The translations under genes were made by a program, and so were the position numbers. Under the pieces are notes generated by a model. The model was not told the DNA's origin. It searched no databases and worked only from the letters and a program-made list of their open reading frames with translations. Shown here in pieces: positions 20,014 through 28,502 of a DNA stretch of 64,000 nucleotides (positions within the stretch are counted from its first letter, which is position 1; the number at the start of each line of letters is the position of its first letter). Source of the DNA: an uncultured Ruminococcus sp. (GTDB lineage: Bacteria > Bacillota > Clostridia > Lachnospirales > Lachnospiraceae); contig CAKRLG010000009.1 in NCBI GenBank assembly GCA_934359255.1, positions 21,959 to 85,958 of the forward strand, written 5' to 3'.

Positions 20014-21153
20014 TTACAGCAATTTAGCCAGCTCCCACAAAGCATCCGCCGTCTGATCCATCTCATCTTCCGTATTCCTATGCGACACAGAGATTCGCAC
20101 CGCCCCCTGTTCTGTTGTTCCCAGAGTCTGGTGCATCAGCGGCGCGCAATGTGCTCCTGCCCGAACCGCTATTCCATGTTCTTCGTACAGCCAGTCCGCC
20201 ACATACGCAGAATCTTCCTCTCCCATATTAAAAGAAAGAATCCCCACGCGTCGGTTTCCATCCAGATCTCCATAAAAACGAATCTCCGGAATCACCCGAA
20301 TCTGTTCTTCCAGTCGCCTTAACAGCTGTCGCTCTCGCTGTAAAATCTCCTCTGTTCCCTTTTTCTTCAGATAATCCAGTGCGCCACCAAGTCCGGCAAT
20401 TCCATGGACATTCAAAGTTCCAGCTTCCAGATGCTCCGGCATCGCCTTCGGATGTTCCCGGTCAAAACTGTGGATACCGCTTCCGCCAACCTTCAACGGG
20501 CGAATCGCCACACCCGGACGCACATAAATTCCACCGGTTCCCTGTGGACCCAGTAACCCTTTGTGTCCGGTAAAGCAAAAGACATCGATTCCCTGTTTCT
20601 GCACATCCACCGGCAAAATTCCGGCCGTCTGCGATCCGTCCACCACCAAAAGCAGATTTCTGCACTCTGCAACCTCCCGGATTTTTTCCAGATCCGTAAT
20701 ATTTCCGGTGAGATTGGACGCATGCGTAACTATGATTCCTTTCGTATTTTCCTTCACAAGATCCGGAAGTTTTTCATACTCCAACACACCATTCCTGTCC
20801 GCCGAAAGGAAGCTGACTTCCACGCCTTCTTCCTGCAGCCGGTAAAGCGGTCGGAGCACCGAATTATGTTCGCAGACTGTGGTTATCACATGATCTCCTT
20901 TATGAAACAGTCCGAAAATCGCGGTATTCAGTGCTTCTGTAGCGTTCGAGGTAAATGCAATCTGCGCACCATTCTCTGCATGAAAAAGTTCTGCCAACTG
21001 CTCTCTTACCCGATAAACACACCGTCCCGCCTGCAGCGTGGCCGCATGTGCTCCCCGTCCCGGATTCCCCATGGTATGAAAGGCACGAATCATAGCTTCT
21101 TCCACCTCTTTCGGCTTTTGCAGCGATGTTGCTGCGTTATCCAGATAAATCAT
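20014..21153 (-). CDS. Cysteine desulfurase (class V aminotransferase)
   Basis: A 379-residue PLP enzyme that removes sulfur (or selenium) from cysteine (or selenocysteine). It starts with MIYLDNAATS, carries CEHNSVLRPL (PLP-contacting His) and the Schiff-base lysine in FTGHKGLLGPQG, and has the catalytic cysteine region AGAHCAPLMHQTLGT near residue 345. It belongs to the group found with yedF and selD rather than with isc/suf genes. Its start overlaps the yedF stop by 4 nt. I infer that it supplies persulfide or selenide for molybdenum hydroxylase maturation. Confidence 0.92.
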   Translation of the reverse strand: MIYLDNAATSLQKPKEVEEAMIRAFHTMGNPGRGAHAATLQAGRCVYRVREQLAELFHAENGAQIAFTSNATEALNTAIFGLFHKGDHVITTVCEHNSVLRPLYRLQEEGVEVSFLSADRNGVLEYEKLPDLVKENTKGIIVTHASNLTGNITDLEKIREVAECRNLLLVVDGSQTAGILPVDVQKQGIDVFCFTGHKGLLGPQGTGGIYVRPGVAIRPLKVGGSGIHSFDREHPKAMPEHLEAGTLNVHGIAGLGGALDYLKKKGTEEILQRERQLLRRLEEQIRVIPEIRFYGDLDGNRRVGILSFNMGEEDSAYVADWLYEEHGIAVRAGAHCAPLMHQTLGTTEQGAVRISVSHRNTEDEMDQTADALWELAKLL

Positions 21154-21770
21154 GGCTGGATGATCAGGTCGGCTTTTGTCATCCGCTCTGCGATATCATA
21201 CATATTGGTAACTTCTCCCACCTGTAATTTTTCGGATATCCCATAAAAATTCAGACAGGTACCACAGGTACGAATCTCCACGCCCTGCTCTGCCAGCATT
21301 TTCAGATCTTCCAGAGACTGAGAACCCTCACAGGTCAGGAACGCTCCCCCATTATAAAAGAGCATCTGATCCGGCAGCTCGTCCTGCTGTGTCAGTGCAT
21401 AGATAAATCCCTTTAACAGCGTAGCACCCAGTTCGTCATTTCCCTCACCCATCGTTTTCGAAGAAATCACCACCAGCCGATTCTTCTTCGCCGGTGCACA
21501 CGCTACATAATTTGCTTCTTCCACTGATGCCTCCTGCGTTGCTTCTGCCTCGCCAACCGTCAGCGTCACCTGGTATTCCTGTTCTTTCACTTTCCGTGAA
21601 ATACAGCCATAGCCTTTCTGGTTCGCCATCTTGGTCAGGTTCTGCACAGCGATCTCATTATCCACCAGCACCTCCACCGTTCCGGCTCCCTGCAGTTCTT
21701 TGATGGCTTCCTTTGCTTTTACTAACGGAATCGGGCAGATGTCTCCGAGTGCATTTACTGTTTTTTTCAT
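21150..21770 (-). CDS. yedF: Selenium metabolism protein YedF (TusA + DsrE domains)
   Basis: A 206-residue two-domain protein. The N-terminal TusA/SirA-like domain has the sulfur-carrier motif GDICPIPLVKAKEAI (Cys12). The C-terminal DsrE-like domain (about 95-205) has LVVISSKTMGEGNDELGATLLKGF and a GTCLNFYG cysteine. The family is linked to selenium use. The Met at 21770 has GGAGG 8 nt upstream and is preferred to 21797. It heads a yedF-desulfurase-DUF3343 operon. Confidence 0.92.
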   Translation of the reverse strand: MKKTVNALGDICPIPLVKAKEAIKELQGAGTVEVLVDNEIAVQNLTKMANQKGYGCISRKVKEQEYQVTLTVGEAEATQEASVEEANYVACAPAKKNRLVVISSKTMGEGNDELGATLLKGFIYALTQQDELPDQMLFYNGGAFLTCEGSQSLEDLKMLAEQGVEIRTCGTCLNFYGISEKLQVGEVTNMYDIAERMTKADLIIQP

Positions 21771-21965
21771 TTTAGATTCCTCCTGTGTATTTTTCATATT
21801 GATGTTAGATACTATAAGCTATCTATTAATTTATAACGGACGGGTGTCCTTGTCAATGATCTCCCAATGTCCATGTACTCCACGACCGGCAAATGAAATG
21901 CTGTCCAATAAGCTGTTCGTAGTAACATGAGCATATTGTGTGGTTTGAATCCTCTATGTTTTCAG

Positions 21966-22263
21966 TCACTTAATTATATATTTCGTTCCTCTTCCTTTCC
22001 CTTCAACTGCAACCACACCTTTTTCTCCCATGGCTTTCAGTAACTGTGTTGTTTTTTGATTTACCAAATGGAACATATAGTGCAATTTCACTTATTGGTT
22101 TCAACATCGTCTTACTTAAGAATTTGTAAATTACTTTTTCGTCTTCGGTCAAATTAACATTCGTTTCAAATATCGGTAACACAATTTTTATTGCATTTTC
22201 TGACACTTCAAAATCTGGTTTTCGCAGACTTTCTGCATCATGTAGAAATACGCAAAAAATCAA
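21966..22263 (-). pseudogene. Remnant of an AAA-4/AlbA-type regulator C-terminus (frameshifted)
   Basis: The first frame reads RKPDFEVSENAIKIVLPIFE, then a helix-turn-helix start (ISEIALYVPFGKS). A second frame continues LVNQKTTQLLKAMGEKGVVAVEGKGRGTKYIIK to a stop at 21966. Together they resemble the C-terminal winged helix of ATP-binding divergent-AAA regulators, joined across a frameshift near 22060. The upstream part of the gene is missing, and a terminator at 22254-22289 overlaps its 5' edge. It is therefore a decayed fragment; identification is moderate. Confidence 0.6.
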
Positions 22264-22289
22264 TCATAAACATTTACGATTGATTTTTT
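22254..22289 (-). terminator. Terminator downstream of the toxin-antitoxin pair
   Basis: The 12-bp perfect stem AAAAAATCAATC (22254-22265) / GATTGATTTTTT (22278-22289), with further pairing inside, ends in T6 on the minus strand. It lies 127 nt past the toxin stop. Confidence 0.75.
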
Positions 22290-22415
22290 AATTTATTTTG
22301 AGTGTATTATTCTTTTTTTCAATTAAATTGTGACCACTATTCTGCTATTACGCCGCATCAATTATCATAGAATATCTGAATTCACAGAAGAAAATTCACA
22401 CCGTTATTCAAATAT

Positions 22416-22730
22416 TTAATTCATTTTATTTTCATAATCTTGCAATTCATGAAAAATATTATCCACATAAACTATATCGTTTTCAATACGATATAGCATA
22501 AAATATCGATGAGATAAGAAATTAATTCTACGGTATCCCAGCTTTCTCAGTTTAGGATTATCACAAAGTTTCAGGCTCCCGGCAACATTTGACAGACTCG
22601 TTTTCGTTGCTTCAAAATCATTTAATAAATTTCTCGCAGCCTGCTCACTTTTCTTTTCAAACAAAAGATATGTGATGAATCTATCAAGATCCGCCTCTGC
22701 ATCCCTCATCAAAACGATCTTATAATCCAT
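22416..22730 (-). CDS. RelE/ParE family toxin
   Basis: A 104-residue RelE/ParE-superfamily protein: YKIVLMRDAEADLDRFITYL at the N-terminus, a helical middle, then LRKLGYRRINFLSHRYFMLYRIENDIVYVDNIFHELQDY, the usual C-terminal strand pair. ParE-type members attack gyrase and RelE-type members cleave mRNA; which applies here cannot be told from sequence alone. The start overlaps the antitoxin stop by 11 nt, typical of a coupled pair. Confidence 0.88.
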   Translation of the reverse strand: MDYKIVLMRDAEADLDRFITYLLFEKKSEQAARNLLNDFEATKTSLSNVAGSLKLCDNPKLRKLGYRRINFLSHRYFMLYRIENDIVYVDNIFHELQDYENKMN

Positions 22731-23007
22731 ATTTCGTCCTCATATCAGAAATCACAAAATCTGCATCCCTGAACCTTCCCTGTTCTCTGGACTTTTCCAA
22801 TTTTGCAAGCATTTCTTTCTCCGTCATCGGTGCATATGGATTTGATTCTGTCTGTCTTTTTATTTCAAAGGGAAAACCATTTGTAGCAACAGCCTGTGTT
22901 AAAAACATTCTGATTGCCGTTGTTGTATCTGTACCCAAATCCTTAAATAGTGCATCTGATTTTCTCTTCAGTTCGTCTTCTACTCTAACCTGAATTGTAC
23001 TAGCCAT
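22720..23007 (-). CDS. RelB/DinJ-type antitoxin
   Basis: A 95-residue antitoxin with an N-terminal ribbon-helix-helix (STIQVRVEDELKRKSDALFKDLGTDTTTAIRMFL, given as a pattern over residues 3-36) that binds DNA and autoregulates. A flexible C-terminal part (KLEKSREQGRFRDADFV) presumably wraps the toxin. The ATG at 23007 has GAGGTG 6 nt upstream; a GTG three codons earlier is the alternative. It is the first gene of the pair. Confidence 0.88.
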   Translation of the reverse strand: MASTIQVRVEDELKRKSDALFKDLGTDTTTAIRMFLTQAVATNGFPFEIKRQTESNPYAPMTEKEMLAKLEKSREQGRFRDADFVISDMRTKYGL

Positions 23008-23193
23008 GTTCAGCACCTCACTTCCATCTGTTTCCCTTATTATAATGCTAAATCATTTCTATTTCAATGTATTTGCATTGTTTTTGCAAAAGTACACCGT
23101 ATTTTTCAACATAAAATACTGATTTTACTGCATTTCCATAGTCCTACAATGATACACGAAATATACCGTTATCATAAATCCTAACTTTTTCTC

Positions 23194-23658
23194 TCATCCC
23201 AACAAATTTCTTCTATCCGGTCTCACATCCTCATCATCCCGGAAGAAAAATTCACTGTAATCATCTGTATCAAAAACTTCCATCAGTTCTCTCATATTCC
23301 AGATCAAATTCGCCTGCGGTACCTCTTTTCGGTCGAGCCAAAAGACTCTTCCTTCTTCGGATGATTTTAATTCGCCTTCAAACTCGTTCGTCTTATACAG
23401 GAGAACAAGATATCTCGTGCCATCTTTCTCGATCCAGTCTTTTACACCGCACAGTTTCGGATTTCTTATGGTCAAACCGGTCTCTTCCTTGATTTCACGG
23501 ATTACGGAATCCCGGAGAGATTCATCTTTCTCCACATGTCCACCCGGGAAAATCAGACCGCCCGGGTAGGATGTGCCGCGCTTTTCTTCCACCAGGATGC
23601 GTGTTTCATCGCAGACGAGACACATGTTTGTTAATTCTATTTGTGATTTACGTTCCAA
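23194..23658 (-). CDS. Nudix hydrolase
   Basis: A 154-residue Nudix hydrolase with a full Nudix box, from GHVEKDESLRDSVIREIK to EETGL (pattern Gx5Ex7REIxEETGL, residues about 39-61). Such enzymes hydrolyse nucleoside diphosphates linked to another group; resemblance to 8-oxo-dGTPase-type members (LVEEKRGTSYPGGLIFPGG upstream of the box) is only suggestive. The start codon is TTG with GGAGG 8 nt upstream. It is a single gene between the toxin-antitoxin pair and a MITE-like element. Confidence 0.9.
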   Translation of the reverse strand: MERKSQIELTNMCLVCDETRILVEEKRGTSYPGGLIFPGGHVEKDESLRDSVIREIKEETGLTIRNPKLCGVKDWIEKDGTRYLVLLYKTNEFEGELKSSEEGRVFWLDRKEVPQANLIWNMRELMEVFDTDDYSEFFFRDDEDVRPDRRNLLG

Positions 23659-23799
23659 GTTTTTATCCTCCTATGTCGAAACATGCAGCCTTTATTATAG
23701 CAAAAGAATACCTGTTCCGACGTAGCTTTTTAAGTAAAATCTCACACCCGCCACAAGGAATCGCAGATCCACAGACCGCTAAGCCCTGCACTGTAGCTT

Positions 23800-23965
23800 C
23801 TAGAGCGTGTTTGAAAAAGGCTTTTCGTAAGCTGCGAGTCCCAGTTTGTGGGAGATTTTATCCGAATGAGGGCGGCGTAGCGGGCTACGGCAACCGAATG
23901 AGGGTAAAATATACCGCAAAGTGGGACTCGCAGATTGCGGAAATGATTTTTCAGACACGCTCTAG
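23800..23965. repeat. 166-bp MITE-like palindromic element
   Basis: Terminal inverted repeats of 19 bp with one mismatch (CTAGAGCGTGTTTGAAAAA at 23800; complement ending 23965). Imperfect complementarity continues almost to the centre, including CTGCGAGTCCCA and its counterpart. CCGAATGAGGG occurs twice inside as a direct repeat. There is no coding capacity. CTAG at both outer ends may be part of the ends or of a duplicated target. It sits 10 nt past the selD stop. Confidence 0.8.
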
Positions 23966-23975
23966 TGTCATGTCT

Positions 23976-25013
23976 TTATTTACGCCCTTCTACCTGAATC
24001 TCCACTTCCTGTCTCTCCATCACTTCCCCGACAATCTCCGCCGGAAGTCCGGCTTCCCGCAGTTCTCCGCGCAGTTCTTCCGCCACCTCTCCCGGTACTG
24101 CAAACAGCAGTCCTCCGGAAGTCTGCGGATCATACAAAACCTCTTCCATCCCGAACGATACGGTCTCAAACCGCACATACTGTTCCAGATGATTCCTGTT
24201 TTTCTGTCCGGCTGCGGTCAGGAGAAATTCTTCTGCGCATGATTCCGCTCCGTCAAATACTGGGAGCCGGTCTGCGTAGATTTTACAGGAATGTCTGCCG
24301 TCCATCATTTCATGCAGATGCCCCAGAAATCCAAATCCGGTGACATCGGTGCAGGCGTGTACCTGGTATTTTCGTCCGATCTCAGACGCTTTGCGGTTCA
24401 GTGTTGTCATGGAATCAATCACCTGCTCCATCGCTCCTTCCGGCGCCTGGCTGACACGATTTGCGGCACATAGAATGCCTACACCCAGTCGTTTAGTCAG
24501 AATCAGGCAATCGCCCGGTTTTGCGCCGTTGTTTTCCCATATTTTCTCCGGATCTACCACACCGGTCACGGACAGACCGTATTTGACATCACTGTCTGCG
24601 ATGGAATGTCCGCCTGCAAGGCTTCCACCCGCTTCCTGCACTTTTTCAGCGCCGCCCTGTAAAATCTTTCCGAGGATATTCAGATCCATGGATTCCGGAA
24701 AACATACAATATTCAGTGCTGTCTTTACTTCTCCTCCCATGGCATAGATATCGCTCAGGGCATTCGTTGCCGCTATTTTTCCAAATATGTACGGATCCTC
24801 CACCATCGGTGGAAAAAAATCTAATGTCTGTACCACTGCCTGGTGCTTATTCAGGCGATATACTGCTGCATCATCCTTACTGTCGTAGCCAACCAGCAAA
24901 TTTTCATCTTTTTCCCCTTTCGAAAGCCGTTCCAGAATATGTTCCAGCACTCCGGCGCCCAGTTTCGCGGTGCAACCACCGCTTTTGCAGAATACAATTT
25001 CTTTTTCGCTCAT
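23976..25013 (-). CDS. selD: Selenide, water dikinase SelD (cysteine form)
   Basis: SelD makes selenophosphate from selenide and ATP, the selenium donor for selenocysteine, selenouridine and the labile selenium of molybdenum hydroxylases. It is 345 residues. The catalytic segment [10 protein letters not shown] has Cys14 and Lys17, aligning with the essential Cys17/Lys20 of E. coli SelD, so no selenocysteine is needed. [39 protein letters not shown] and the C-terminal DPQTSGGLL are conserved. GGAGG lies 4 nt before the Met at 25013. It follows mogA by 8 nt. No selA/selB is in the window. Confidence 0.96.
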   Translation of the reverse strand: MSEKEIVFCKSGGCTAKLGAGVLEHILERLSKGEKDENLLVGYDSKDDAAVYRLNKHQAVVQTLDFFPPMVEDPYIFGKIAATNALSDIYAMGGEVKTALNIVCFPESMDLNILGKILQGGAEKVQEAGGSLAGGHSIADSDVKYGLSVTGVVDPEKIWENNGAKPGDCLILTKRLGVGILCAANRVSQAPEGAMEQVIDSMTTLNRKASEIGRKYQVHACTDVTGFGFLGHLHEMMDGRHSCKIYADRLPVFDGAESCAEEFLLTAAGQKNRNHLEQYVRFETVSFGMEEVLYDPQTSGGLLFAVPGEVAEELRGELREAGLPAEIVGEVMERQEVEIQVEGRK

Positions 25014-25021
25014 TTTTCCTC

Positions 25022-25525
25022 CTATTTCCGTGCACATTCCCCATCTTCTCCCAGAAGAATATCCAGCCCGTGTCCCAGTGAACTCAGTATGTAGGTAAGA
25101 CTCTCTTCTACCGCCTTCGGGCTTCCCGGAAGGTTGACAATCAATGTCTGTTTGCGGATTGCACTGGCTGCGCGGCTTAACATTGCTCTCGGTGTGATCG
25201 TCAGACTGTACGCCCGAATCGCCTCTGCAATCCCCGGTGCTGCCCGGTCAGCTACAGCGAGCGTAGCTTCCGGCGTCACATCCCGCACGGAAAATCCTGT
25301 GCCACCGGTTGTCAGAACCAGTGCACAATGCTCCTCATCTGCCAGTCTGCACAATTCTTTCTCAATCGCTGGCTGCTCGTCCGGAAGTATCCGATAAGAT
25401 ACCACTTCATACCGATCGTCCGGAAGCAATTCCTGAATCTTCGGACCACTCAGATCCTCCCGTTCTCCACGAGAGCCTTTATCACTTAATGTAACAATTC
25501 CAACTTTATATTTTCGTTTTTCCAT
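25022..25525 (-). CDS. mogA: MogA/MoaB-type molybdopterin adenylyltransferase
   Basis: MogA adenylylates molybdopterin before metal insertion. From the Met at 25525 it is 167 residues with the MoCF-binding fold: [21 protein letters not shown] at the start, [19 protein letters not shown] in the middle, and [17 protein letters not shown] near the end. AGGAAAATAAGG precedes the start. An upstream Met at 25561 lacks support. It is co-transcribed with selD, directly linking molybdopterin and selenium metabolism in one unit. MoaB is the alternative family name. Confidence 0.9.
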   Translation of the reverse strand: MEKRKYKVGIVTLSDKGSRGEREDLSGPKIQELLPDDRYEVVSYRILPDEQPAIEKELCRLADEEHCALVLTTGGTGFSVRDVTPEATLAVADRAAPGIAEAIRAYSLTITPRAMLSRAASAIRKQTLIVNLPGSPKAVEESLTYILSSLGHGLDILLGEDGECARK

Positions 25526-25610
25526 CCTTATTTTCCTGCTTTCTCTATCACATTCGCACAATCATAATACTTTTTTATCGGCATCTCTTGGAAGCAATTT
25601 TTCCTGCATC

Positions 25611-26033
25611 CTATCCCCTGATAATCCGAATCAGATTTTTATCCAACATCAATGTCCGATTCCACGGATTGATTATCACACCCTCAATCTCATCCACAGA
25701 AAGTGCCGATACAAATAATTTTTCCATATCTGTAAGAAACGTGGACATCACGCTTCCACCGCCCTTTAATTCTTCATCAAAACTGGTAAAAGCTGCCCAC
25801 CATTTTTTCCCATCATCCGTCTGAATGGCCTGCAAACGCATCTGGGAATTTCCTGCTGGTGGCTCCACAGCCACAATCAGCTGCCCATGAGCCCGCATCC
25901 GTCTGCGAACAATCGTCAGGACATGTGCCAGCATTTCCTGTGTCGGATTCTGCTGCAGTGTAAGAATTGCCTGTTCCATTTGTTCATTATCTTTTAACCC
26001 TTCATCGGTCGATATTTTTTTGTGATCTGTCAT
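25611..26033 (-). CDS. SseB-domain protein
   Basis: A 140-residue protein with an SseB N-terminal-like domain: QMEQAILTLQQNPTQEMLAHVL, LQAIQTDDGKKWWAAFTSFDEELKG and a C-terminal IEGVIINPWNRTLMLDKNLIRII block. The function of isolated SseB domains in Firmicutes is unknown. GAGG is 8 nt before the Met. It precedes mogA-selD on the same strand with an 85-nt gap, and is divergent from sigG. Confidence 0.82.
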   Translation of the reverse strand: MTDHKKISTDEGLKDNEQMEQAILTLQQNPTQEMLAHVLTIVRRRMRAHGQLIVAVEPPAGNSQMRLQAIQTDDGKKWWAAFTSFDEELKGGGSVMSTFLTDMEKLFVSALSVDEIEGVIINPWNRTLMLDKNLIRIIRG

Positions 26034-26227
26034 CTATTTGCCTCGTCTTTCTCAAATTCTTATCTTACAGACAGTATAACACAGATAGATTCGCTTCGAA
26101 AAGAAAGAAAAGTGATGATCTGTCAAGGAGTAAAACTTTTTTTATTTTTGTCAGAAATGAATAGAGGCTTTGCCAGCTGAGAATCATTTTAGTTGTAAAA
26201 GCAAATACAATTAGGAGGATTCTTATT

Positions 26228-27004
26228 ATGGCATTGAACAAGGTAGAAATCTGCGGCGTAAATACATCCAGGCTTCCGGTACTGACCAATGAGGAAAAAG
26301 AATTGCTCTTTGAAAAGATAAAAAAAGGGGACAAAGAGGCAAGGGAACTGTACATCAAGGGAAATCTTCGTCTGGTACTCAGTGTCATCAAACGTTTTTC
26401 CGGAAGCAACGAAAATGCTGACGATCTCTTTCAGATCGGATGTATCGGTCTCATGAAAGCAATTGATAATTTTGATACAACATTGCAGGTGAAATTTTCC
26501 ACTTACGCTGTCCCGATGATCATCGGAGAAATCCGAAGATATCTGCGCGACAACAGCACCATCCGGGTCAGCCGCTCCCTGCGCGACACCGCCTATAAGG
26601 CAATCTATGCCCGGGAAAATTATCTGAAAAACAATCTCCGCGAACCGACGATCATGGAGATCGCATCTGAAATCGGAATGGAAAAAGAAGAAATTGTCTA
26701 TGCGCTTGATGCAATCCAGAGTCCGATGAGTTTATACGAGCCAGTATATACCGAAGGTGGTGACACCCTCTATGTAATGGATCAGGTCAGTGATAAGAAA
26801 AATAAGGAGGAAAACTGGGTGGAAAATCTGGCACTGCAGGATGCAATGAACCGGTTAAATACACGGGAACGGCATATCGTAAATCTACGATTTTATGAAG
26901 GAAAAACACAGATGGAAGTTGCCCAGGAAATCGGTATCTCCCAGGCACAGGTCAGCCGACTTGAAAAAAACGCCCTTCGGGTGATGCGAAATTATCTGCG
27001 TTAG
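26228..27004 (+). CDS. sigG: Sporulation sigma factor SigG
   Basis: The late forespore-specific RNA polymerase sigma factor. It is 258 residues, beginning with the diagnostic NKVEICGVNTSRLPVLTNEE (near residues 4-23, involved in anti-sigma control in the family). It has region 2 (GNLRLVLSVIKRFSG, DDLFQIGCIGLMKAIDNFD), region 3, and region 4 with the helix-turn-helix EVAQEIGISQAQVSRLEK. GGAGG lies 9 nt upstream. In many clostridia sigG follows spoIIGA-sigE; here those genes are 8 kb away on the other strand, so the usual cluster is split. No confident SigF/SigG-type promoter could be fixed by eye. Confidence 0.96.
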   Translation: MALNKVEICGVNTSRLPVLTNEEKELLFEKIKKGDKEARELYIKGNLRLVLSVIKRFSGSNENADDLFQIGCIGLMKAIDNFDTTLQVKFSTYAVPMIIGEIRRYLRDNSTIRVSRSLRDTAYKAIYARENYLKNNLREPTIMEIASEIGMEKEEIVYALDAIQSPMSLYEPVYTEGGDTLYVMDQVSDKKNKEENWVENLALQDAMNRLNTRERHIVNLRFYEGKTQMEVAQEIGISQAQVSRLEKNALRVMRNYLR

Positions 27005-27135
27005 ATCCAATCCCACCTTTCCTTTTTTCTGATGATTTGATAAACTAATCATGAGAAAGGAAGGATACCCGAAAAAATTTATTAAAAATTTATAGAAAAT
27101 TTATAGTGCCTGACGCCATGGGGTATCACTAATTT

Positions 27136-27891
27136 ATGTACAAATTTTACAGATATGATAAAGAATTGAAAAAAAGCAAAGAAACCACTTTACAGACAGC
27201 TTTTCCATTTCTCATGAACGAAAAATGCTGTGTCTCTTTTGTAGGTGCCGGAGGAAAAAGTTCTCTGATCGCCTGTATTGCCGACTGGGGTACACTCCAT
27301 CGAAAAAAAGTTCTGGTAACTACAACCACCCATATTTTCCGTCCATCTTCCGAAAAGCTGGCGCAAAACGAACAGGAACTGGAACAAATCTGGCACACAG
27401 GCAATTGGGCGGTGATTGGTACTGTGGATCCTGTGCAGCCACAGAAACTTCAAAGTCCGAAACCATACTGGTTACAGCGTGCAGCAGAACTTGCAGATCT
27501 GATTCTGATCGAAGCAGACGGCTCCAAACGGCTCCCCTGTAAGGTACCGGCTTCTCACGAACCGGCCATACTCCCTCAGACAGATGTTGTTGTTGCCGTT
27601 CTTGGACTTTCTGCGCTGAACCGCCCCTTAAAAGACTGCTGTTTCCGACTGGAAAAGGCAACCGAACTTTTGTCCGTAAAGGAATCACATCCTCTTACCT
27701 GCGAACATATGGCAACCATTTTTGCTTCCGGACAGGGACTGCGGAAAGCTACAAACAACAGCGAATATGTTGTCGTATTAAATCAGTGTGACAACGAAGA
27801 CCGAAAGAATGCCGGTGAACAAATCAGTGACATTCTCTGCGGATTAGATTCTACTATAAACCATATAATTTTAACAAAATTGCATCCGTGA
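27136..27891 (+). CDS. yqeC: YqeC family selenium cofactor biosynthesis protein
   Basis: A 251-residue P-loop protein of the YqeC family, which co-occurs with selenium-dependent molybdenum hydroxylases. A Walker-A-like [10 protein letters not shown] lies at about 37-46, then [34 protein letters not shown] (typical of YqeC), and a C-terminal VVVLNQCD segment. It is followed 37 nt later by moaC. The leader (27062-27135) holds AAAATTTAT-type tandem repeats and a GATACCC...GGGTATC pairing that would overlap the weak GGGG ribosome-binding site. The exact reaction is unknown. Confidence 0.87.
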   Translation: MYKFYRYDKELKKSKETTLQTAFPFLMNEKCCVSFVGAGGKSSLIACIADWGTLHRKKVLVTTTTHIFRPSSEKLAQNEQELEQIWHTGNWAVIGTVDPVQPQKLQSPKPYWLQRAAELADLILIEADGSKRLPCKVPASHEPAILPQTDVVVAVLGLSALNRPLKDCCFRLEKATELLSVKESHPLTCEHMATIFASGQGLRKATNNSEYVVVLNQCDNEDRKNAGEQISDILCGLDSTINHIILTKLHP

Positions 27892-27928
27892 CATACGGAA
27901 ACCACATAAGAGAAAGGATAAACATACA

Positions 27929-28405
27929 ATGAATGGATTTACACATTTCGATCATAATGGAAATGCCATAATGGTAGATGTCCATGAAAAAACAGATACT
28001 TACCGGGTTGCTGTAGCTCAGGGAACCATTACCGTTAACAAAGAGGTCTTTGACGCAATCACCCATCATACTGCCAAAAAAGGAGATGTTCTTGGCATTG
28101 CAAGAATTGCAGGCATTATGGCAGCAAAAAAAAATGCCGAATTGATTCCTCTGTGCCATATCATTGCTCTGACAGACTGTGAAGTACAATTCTCACTGAA
28201 CGATGAAACCTGCCAGATAACTGCAACCTGCAGGACTTCCTGCGTAGGAAAAACCGGTGTTGAGATGGAAGCAATGACCGGTGTCAGTGTGGCTCTTCTG
28301 ACAATCTACGATATGTGCAAGGCGATGGATCGCAGCATGGTAATCTCCGGAATTCAGCTTTTGGAAAAGCTGGGTGGAAAATCCGGTCACTACAAAAAAG
28401 AGTAA
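27929..28405 (+). CDS. moaC: Cyclic pyranopterin monophosphate synthase MoaC
   Basis: MoaC completes formation of cyclic pyranopterin monophosphate from the MoaA product. It is 158 residues with family hallmarks: [18 protein letters not shown] at the N-terminus, [20 protein letters not shown] around the active site, and [23 protein letters not shown] before the C-terminus (KSGHY). AAAGGATAAACATACA precedes its Met. It forms a two-gene unit with yqeC and ends at a very strong terminator. Confidence 0.96.
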   Translation: MNGFTHFDHNGNAIMVDVHEKTDTYRVAVAQGTITVNKEVFDAITHHTAKKGDVLGIARIAGIMAAKKNAELIPLCHIIALTDCEVQFSLNDETCQITATCRTSCVGKTGVEMEAMTGVSVALLTIYDMCKAMDRSMVISGIQLLEKLGGKSGHYKKE

Positions 28406-28417
28406 TCTATATTTCAA

Positions 28418-28466
28418 AAAACCCCTGTCCGGACAATCTCAATCGTATTGTCCGGACAGGGGTTTT
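28418..28466. terminator. Bidirectional terminator between moaC and GH31 gene
   Basis: A perfect 20-bp stem (AAAACCCCTGTCCGGACAAT at 28418 and its complement at 28447-28466) with a 9-nt loop and A/T ends serves both convergent genes. Confidence 0.92.
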
Positions 28467-28502
28467 GTATATTTACTTATGTAATTTATCTTTCACACAC
28501 TC

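Noticed and set aside
23976..25013. Selenocysteine in SelD
   Set aside because: The catalytic position is encoded by a Cys codon and no in-frame TGA interrupts the gene.
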